From NCBI GenBank assembly GCA_030612485.1, contig JAUWNS010000026.1, positions 1 through 19,629 of the forward strand: a stretch of 19,629 nt of DNA. The letters run 5' to 3'. This document shows positions 14,929-19,629 of the stretch, piece by piece. The DNA is from Candidatus Bipolaricaulota bacterium (GTDB lineage: Bacteria; Bipolaricaulota; Bipolaricaulia; UBA7950; UBA9294). The position numbers and the translations under genes were made by a program. The notes beneath the pieces are model-generated. The model was given only the letters and a program-made list of their open reading frames with translations. It was not told the DNA's origin and ran no database searches. Each line of letters starts with the position of its first letter. Position 1 is the first letter of the stretch.

Positions 14929-15795
14929 CTACCTCAGCTTCGGATCCCATACATCTCGTAGTGCATCGCCAACAAAATTGGCTCCAAGAACCAGCAGCAT
15001 GATCACGATCCCCGGGAGTGTCGCCAGCCACCATGCTGTGTCCACGTACTGCCGGCCGCTTGCAATCATGACACCGAGAGCCGGAGTTGGTGGTTGAAGC
15101 CCCACCCCAAGGAAGCTGAGAGTCGCTTCCAGGATGATTGCCCGGCCGAACTGTAGTGAGGCGATGACAAGCACGGATGCAAAGATATTTGGTAATACGT
15201 GTTTGATCAGCACCCAAGGCATTGGGGCCCCCATGGCTCTTGCAGCCTCGATGAATCCAGCCTCTCTTATGGATAGCGTACTCGCCCTTGTTACGCGTGC
15301 GTATTGCGTCCATGTCCAGAACGCAATGACTACGATGATATTAACCAGTGAGGGCTTGGTGAACGCGATCCATATCATGGCGATAAGAATCAGAGGAAGA
15401 CTGAGCTGGATATCGACAAGCCGCATGATGAGAACATCCAGAACTCCTCCAACGTAACCGCTCAGAATCCCGAGGAATGTACCAATCACACCTGAGATGG
15501 TAACAGCTACAGCAGCAACCAATAGGGAAACTCTCATTCCATGAAGAATCCTAGAAAACAAGTCTCTCCCAAGTTGATCCGTGCCTAGCAAGAAGAATTT
15601 GCCCTCGGCGGCGACCGATCTACTCCCAGGTGGGCTGTTACGCATGCGTAGGTTCTGCTTGAGTGGGTTGTGTGGCGCAATGTAGGGGGCGAGGATTGCC
15701 ATGAGAATAAGTGTAATCAGGAGCAAGATTCCGCTTGCTCCCTTCGGCTTCCTGAGCACTCTAATGAGCGCGTTTCGCCTACCTTTACGTGCCAT
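14929..15795 (-). CDS. Dipeptide/oligopeptide ABC transporter permease, DppC-type
   Basis: The 288-residue inner-membrane protein starts at the ATG at 15793-15795, with GGGAG about six bases upstream. Family landmarks: an N-terminal helix (about 21-40), a periplasmic segment with the GTDQLGRDLFSRI motif (71-83) typical of DppC/OppC, the cytoplasmic EAA loop EAARAMGAPMPWVLIKH (183-199) that docks the ATPase, and LEATLSFLGVGLQPPTP near the end (222-238). Five to six helices are visible. It pairs with the DppB-type permease encoded 17 bases upstream on the same strand to form the pore for imported peptides or similar solutes. No ATPase genes lie beside it, so the ATPases must be supplied from elsewhere or upstream of this window. 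Confidence 0.93.
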   Translation of the reverse strand: MARKGRRNALIRVLRKPKGASGILLLITLILMAILAPYIAPHNPLKQNLRMRNSPPGSRSVAAEGKFFLLGTDQLGRDLFSRILHGMRVSLLVAAVAVTISGVIGTFLGILSGYVGGVLDVLIMRLVDIQLSLPLILIAMIWIAFTKPSLVNIIVVIAFWTWTQYARVTRASTLSIREAGFIEAARAMGAPMPWVLIKHVLPNIFASVLVIASLQFGRAIILEATLSFLGVGLQPPTPALGVMIASGRQYVDTAWWLATLPGIVIMLLVLGANFVGDALRDVWDPKLR

Positions 15796-15812
15796 GTGTT
15801 ACTCCCAAATGG

Positions 15813-16730
15813 TCAGTCATATGAGATTCGCGGGTCCAGCACCGCATAGCTAATATCAATACCAACGTTCAACAAGGCAAATGTGATACCATATACTAAA
15901 ACTACCCCCAACACAACGGGGTAGTCGCGCCCTAGAATCGACTCTACGCTTAGCCTTCCCACACCGGGCCACGCAAAAACCGTTTCCGTCACAATAGATC
16001 CCATAAGTACCGTCCCTACTTGCAATCCCCATATGGTGATTACCGGAAGAGATGCATTCCGCAATGCGTGCTTGATGATAACGCGTCTCTCGCCTAGGCC
16101 CTTGCTCCGAGCAACCTGCACATAATCGGCGTTTAGCACCTCTAACATGCTCGATCGAATCACTCTGGTGAGAAGGGCTGTGCTGTACCATCCTAGGGTA
16201 ATGACGGGCAATACATAATGATCCCAACTGCCAATCCCTGAGATCGGTAGCCACTTAAGCTTGACCCCAAATATAAGGAGCAACAGTATCGCAAGCCAGA
16301 ACGTGGGCATCGATTGTCCCAGAGTGGCAACAAAGGTAGCAAAGAAATCAACAACTGAGTCCCGTTTGATGGCCGCCGCAATGCCAAGGACGAGGGAAAT
16401 CATAGTGGCGAAGCAAATGGATAGTGCACCAAGCAGCAACGTGTTTGGAAGGTATGACCAAATAACTCGTGTCACTGGGAGATTCATGCGATAAGACGTT
16501 CCCAGGTCGCCCCGACTAAGCCTACCAAGGTAGTTTATGTACTGGATAAGTATGGGTTTGTCAAGCCCTAAAGCTCGGCTCATCTGCGCTATTTGCTGAG
16601 GGGTTGCATCAGCCGGTAACAACAGGGCAGCGGGGTTGCCACTCAGGTGCAGAAGCGTAAAAACCAGGACAGTCAGGACAAGCAACACGACGAACATCTG
16701 TATGAAACGTTTGATAATATATTGAGTCAT
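15813..16730 (-). CDS. Dipeptide/oligopeptide ABC transporter permease, DppB-type
   Basis: The 305-residue inner-membrane protein starts at the ATG at 16728-16730 (MTQYIIKRFIQ), which aligns with how DppB-type proteins begin; an upstream TTG at 16805 would add an unrelated extension. No clear Shine-Dalgarno precedes it. Landmarks are MTxYxxKR at the start, the GDLGTSY periplasmic motif (74-80), the EAA loop ARSKGLGERRVIIKHALRN (207-225) and ETVFAWPGVGRL (249-260). It forms a heterodimeric channel with the DppC-type partner. A possible extended -10 promoter 110 bases upstream could give the permeases and ridA extra transcription independent of the binding protein. Confidence 0.93.
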   Translation of the reverse strand: MTQYIIKRFIQMFVVLLVLTVLVFTLLHLSGNPAALLLPADATPQQIAQMSRALGLDKPILIQYINYLGRLSRGDLGTSYRMNLPVTRVIWSYLPNTLLLGALSICFATMISLVLGIAAAIKRDSVVDFFATFVATLGQSMPTFWLAILLLLIFGVKLKWLPISGIGSWDHYVLPVITLGWYSTALLTRVIRSSMLEVLNADYVQVARSKGLGERRVIIKHALRNASLPVITIWGLQVGTVLMGSIVTETVFAWPGVGRLSVESILGRDYPVVLGVVLVYGITFALLNVGIDISYAVLDPRISYD

Positions 16731-16839
16731 GATGCTATTATTGAGTGGCGCCGAAGAGATTGAGACTGCTGCAAGTTTCGGATACGAGCAATCACTATAG
16801 GGCAAAGGTCAATCGTGGAACATGAAAAGGAATGGCCGG

Positions 16840-16848
16840 AGTATAACA
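16840..16848 (-). promoter_or_regulatory. Possible extended -10 promoter inside the operon
   Basis: On the minus strand the sequence TG-T-TATACT (16840-16848) fits an extended -10 box. A good -35 is missing. Transcription would start about 100 bases before the DppB-type gene, which begins at 16730. Confidence 0.3.
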
Positions 16849-17101
16849 GCCTAAAGATCATGCTTCTCCTCATCAGTTACGATTGCACTCACACACTACC
16901 CCTGTCATCTTGAAAGCTCCTGGAGCCTTGTGGGAGTTCGGCTCCACCAGTGCCTGCAGACACGCTGCCATTGATCTTTTCGCTCCCTTGTCGTAGCTGA
17001 CCAGGAATTGTACCCCCTCACTATGGTGGTACCTAAAATGGGGAAGGTCAAGCCAAGCTCCCCTCTCGTTTATAGAGCGAGGAGCTTGGCATATCAGATT
17101 T
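16849..17101. other. Operon spacer with two hairpins after the binding-protein gene
   Basis: The spacer between the binding-protein stop (17102) and the permease start is 371 bases in all and has no gene. GCCAAGCTCC (17052-17061) pairs with GGAGCTTGGC (17081-17090), with a further CTCG/CGAG pairing inside, directly after the stop codon. TGGAGCC (16921-16927) pairs with GGCTCCA (16940-16946). Strong hairpins here are a known way to keep binding-protein mRNA more abundant than permease mRNA. Partial termination is possible, but there is no T-tract on the minus strand. Confidence 0.5.
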
Positions 17102-18646
17102 TTACTTAACCACTAGTTGCCAATAGAAGATGTGCTCAACTGGGAGGGGCGTATACTCCGCGATCTTCGAGCTCACCCCATAGATCAGGTTCTGATCCCA
17201 CAGGAATATCCAAGGAGCCTGTTCTACAAAATACTGACTGAGTTCGTGGAAAATCGCGGCACGCTCTGCAGGATCGAGGGCTTCTTGTTCCTGGCGGATC
17301 AAGGCATCCGAGTAAGGATTATTGTAGTAGATCCCTCGACGTGCACCGTCAAGCTGTCCACCGATTCGGTCGTCACAATCCGGGAAGGCTGCACCGTAAC
17401 TGAGAAAAAACATATCCATGTTGCCGGCTAGGAAGTTATCCCAGTACTCAGGCCAAGCTGGCGCATAGACTTCCACCTCAATCCCTATCTCCTCTAGCTG
17501 TCCAGCAATGGCTTCCACCGTCTCTAGATCCTTCATGTACTTGCCTCTAGGAGACCAGAATCTTACTTTGAACCCATCGGGATATCCGGCTTCTTCTAGC
17601 AATTCCTTTGCCCGAGCTGGATCATAATCGTAGGGGTAACAATCTGGGCAATAGCCGAAATCACCGACAGCGCAAACACCGGGGTGAACCATAGCTTGTC
17701 CCCCAAGGATTGTATCCACAATCAACTGGGGGTCGACCGCGTAGTTCATCGCTTGTCGAACCCTCCAATCACAGAAAGGTTCCCGCCAGGTATTCATGCC
17801 TACAAAGAAGCCTCTTAGGCCAGCGGCCTTCAGAACTCTGAGCCCTTCGCTGGCTTCGATTTCCGGGATTCTTTCCGGCGCAATCTGGCCAACGATGTCC
17901 GCCTCCCCGCTTTTCAGCATCGCGTAGCGGGTGAAGTCTTCAGGAATCGACTTTCGAATCACAACATCTGGTCTCTTCTCTCGGTCCACCCAACCCCACC
18001 AAGACTCGTTAGCTACAAGTTTTATGTACTGCCCTTTCTTCCACTCTTCAAGCACATAAGCACCGGTCCCAACAGGAGCTTGGCCGAATGCTTCCCCGCC
18101 CATCTCGGTAAAGGTCCGCTTGGGAACAATCTTGACAACGTCCAGCCTTGCGAAGATAGGCGCATAAGGCCGATACGTTTCCAGTACGATAGTATAGTCA
18201 TCCTTAATTGTGACGTCCTTAACGATACCAGCAATCCACGCCGAGACTTTTGTGGGATTGTCTTTGTCTAATACTCGATCAAAGGTAAATTTTACATCCT
18301 CTGCTGTAAAGTCTCGACCATCATGCCACTTCACACCCTGTCTTAGGTTAAACTGAATGGTTGTAGGAGACAGGAATTGCCAGGAAACCGCGAGGGCAGG
18401 AAGCGGATCGCCCGGATTTTCCCAGTTGACTCTTACCAAAGGATCAAAGATGTTCTGGAAAACGGATGTGGAAGTGGCCTGTGTGTCATTGAGAGGATCG
18501 GCTGTCCAAAGATCGGTTCCTCTCACTATTGTTATGGTTACGCCCGAGCCCTGGGCACACGCCATTATCCCGAAAAACACCATTCCTAGTACAGCCAACC
18601 ACATGGCATGTATTGCTATTCTAAATTTTCTTCTCTGCATTGACAC
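17102..18646 (-). CDS. Family 5 extracellular solute-binding protein (peptide ABC transporter)
   Basis: The 514-residue product starts at a GTG (18644-18646) placed seven bases after GGAGG; the ATG two codons later is too far from it. The Shine-Dalgarno lies in the end of the upstream gene, whose stop is only two bases away, so translation is coupled. A signal segment (7-30) ends in GIMAC, a possible lipobox with Cys30 as lipid anchor; cleavage a few residues later is the alternative. The SBP_bac_5 hallmark LRQGVKWHDGRDFTAEDVKFTFDR spans about 101-124, and PYDYDPARAKELLEEAGYPDGF is the second family block. It captures a peptide or other amide-containing solute outside the membrane and delivers it to the DppB/DppC-type pair. 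Its ligand cannot be predicted from sequence alone. Confidence 0.93.
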   Translation of the reverse strand: MSMQRRKFRIAIHAMWLAVLGMVFFGIMACAQGSGVTITIVRGTDLWTADPLNDTQATSTSVFQNIFDPLVRVNWENPGDPLPALAVSWQFLSPTTIQFNLRQGVKWHDGRDFTAEDVKFTFDRVLDKDNPTKVSAWIAGIVKDVTIKDDYTIVLETYRPYAPIFARLDVVKIVPKRTFTEMGGEAFGQAPVGTGAYVLEEWKKGQYIKLVANESWWGWVDREKRPDVVIRKSIPEDFTRYAMLKSGEADIVGQIAPERIPEIEASEGLRVLKAAGLRGFFVGMNTWREPFCDWRVRQAMNYAVDPQLIVDTILGGQAMVHPGVCAVGDFGYCPDCYPYDYDPARAKELLEEAGYPDGFKVRFWSPRGKYMKDLETVEAIAGQLEEIGIEVEVYAPAWPEYWDNFLAGNMDMFFLSYGAAFPDCDDRIGGQLDGARRGIYYNNPYSDALIRQEQEALDPAERAAIFHELSQYFVEQAPWIFLWDQNLIYGVSSKIAEYTPLPVEHIFYWQLVVK

Positions 18647-18648
18647 GG

Positions 18649-19629
18649 TTATCCCTCCTTGGATTTGTTCCAGGACTTGCCTCTGCCTAGAAAACCATAA
18701 TTGACAATATTGCCTCCGATTATCACCTCCCGTATCTTTTCTAGAGCTGATAGATCCTGTACAGGATCTTCCTCGAGTACCAATAGATCCGCTTTCTTGC
18801 CTTCTTCAATGCTGCCAATCTCTTTATCTAGGCCGAGAATCTTAGCAGAGCTTATAGTTGCCGCTGATAGAGCTTCAGATCGCGACATTCCGCAATCAGC
18901 GAGCATTTGTATTTCCTGATGAATGAAACCCAACGTGTCAGTTCCTGTTCCGATAAGGATTCCCGCATCAATGCATTTGGAGACCGCCGACCCGTGAGGG
19001 CTGATAACTTCCCATAACATATCTGCTATGCCAGCGCTTCCTCCATCTCTTTCTCGTTCATAAACTCTACGAATCCCTGACATTGTGGGGACAAAGAAAG
19101 TCCCCTTATCTTTCATCATGCTTATAGCCTCATCATCCAGCAGATTACCGTGCTCGATACAATCAACGCCTGCTTTGACCGCGATCTTGACACTTTCTGC
19201 TGACATACCGTGAACCATTACCTTGCGATTCCTCTTGTGGGCTTCTTCGACGGCTGTACGAATTTCTTCATACGAGAACTCCACTATGGAGGGATGGTCG
19301 CCTTTATGTATTCCTGCTAGCCCCCCGCTTACGCATAGCTTGATCCAATCAGCCCCCGCCTTTAGGAGCATTCTTACCGCTTTTCGGATTTCATCTACTC
19401 CATCTACCTCCATAGCGCCGTTTAGTCCGCGGGTCCCATGGCCACCTGTAATAGCAAGTATTGCGCCAGTAGCGAGAATTCTTGGCCCATTAAACATTCC
19501 TTCTGCGAACACGTCCCGCAATTCAATATTGAGACAATCCTTTGAACCTGCCGCCCTCATTGTTGTCACGCCATCCTCAAGGAGTTCGATCCAGCTATTC
19601 TTAATGGCCCACAAGAGTCTTTGCGTATT
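18649..19629 (-). CDS. Amidohydrolase (COG1228/imidazolonepropionase-like), 5' end outside window
   Basis: At least 326 codons run open from the window edge (frame still open at 19629) to TAA 18649-18651. The visible part is the amidohydrolase TIM barrel of the Xaa-Pro dipeptidase/imidazolonepropionase-like group: LLEDGVTTMRAAG near the start, GGHGTRG, WIKLCVSGG with the probable carboxylated metal-bridging Lys (visible residue about 97), VMVHG and CIEHGN with two metal-binding His (about 140 and 160), and GTGTDT with the catalytic Asp (about 231). A C-terminal composite beta domain begins near GSIEEGKKADLLVLEEDP. The HxH metal motif and true start lie beyond the edge; homologues are about 400 residues. 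The product hydrolyses an amide or peptide-like bond in the cytoplasm, probably on the solute brought in by the downstream transporter. Confidence 0.88.
   Translation of the reverse strand, partial: NTQRLLWAIKNSWIELLEDGVTTMRAAGSKDCLNIELRDVFAEGMFNGPRILATGAILAITGGHGTRGLNGAMEVDGVDEIRKAVRMLLKAGADWIKLCVSGGLAGIHKGDHPSIVEFSYEEIRTAVEEAHKRNRKVMVHGMSAESVKIAVKAGVDCIEHGNLLDDEAISMMKDKGTFFVPTMSGIRRVYERERDGGSAGIADMLWEVISPHGSAVSKCIDAGILIGTGTDTLGFIHQEIQMLADCGMSRSEALSAATISSAKILGLDKEIGSIEEGKKADLLVLEEDPVQDLSALEKIREVIIGGNIVNYGFLGRGKSWNKSKEG

Noticed and set aside
14822..15313. Long 5' extension of the RidA-like frame
   Set aside because: It runs antiparallel-free but in another frame through the DppC-type gene; AGGAGG at the ATG at 14821 and the family length place the start there.
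16731..16805. 25-residue N-terminal extension of the DppB-type permease from a TTG
   Set aside because: The extension is not hydrophobic, and DppB-type proteins normally begin at MxxYxxKR, which matches the ATG at 16730.

Overview
The window looks like a bacterial chromosome segment of moderate GC content. Strong Shine-Dalgarno sites (AGGAGG-type) precede most genes, and TAA, TAG and TGA all serve as stops. No gene fixes the phylum. The mix (stand-alone fusA, divergent YchF, DUF5719-like secreted repeats, dipeptide transporter, RidA) would suit an anaerobic environmental lineage such as Bipolaricaulota, but that is a guess.

Layout. (1) Positions 1-6100 are accessory and gene-poor. They hold two decayed remnants of XRE-ImmA/IrrE-type regulator genes (about 192-435 and 3828-3992, both minus), a secreted repeat protein with a calcium-binding tail (861-2333, minus), a divergent secreted DNase I-fold hydrolase (2555-3511, plus), and a 584-residue protein with a PD-(D/E)XK nuclease-like core (4231-5985, minus). 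(2) Positions 6322-7794 encode a fold-type II PLP enzyme whose frame is cut by one TAA 52 codons before the natural end. (3) Positions 7860-8108 and 11269-11710 are repeat-rich spacers around a housekeeping-like block: an ABC-2 exporter pair behind a near-consensus promoter, and a YchF GTPase. The right spacer holds a fragment of a GxxExxY gene between inverted repeats. (4) fusA (EF-G) lies on the minus strand, and upstream of it is a frameshifted remnant of a REP-associated transposase (about 13990-14183). (5) Positions 14348-19629 are a minus-strand operon in the order amidohydrolase (cut by the window edge), family 5 solute-binding protein, two Dpp/Opp-type permeases and a RidA-like protein. 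No transporter ATPase is present in the window.

How the genes may work together. The right-hand operon looks like uptake of a peptide or related amide, hydrolysis by a COG1228 amidohydrolase, and clean-up of reactive enamine/imine products by the RidA-like protein. Two perfect hairpins, after the binding-protein gene and just before ridA, suggest RNA-level tuning of gene dosage. The left part looks like a worn accessory island in which the PD-(D/E)XK gene is the best candidate for a little-described defence or mobile-element function. I found no CRISPR array, tRNA, rRNA or intact insertion sequence.
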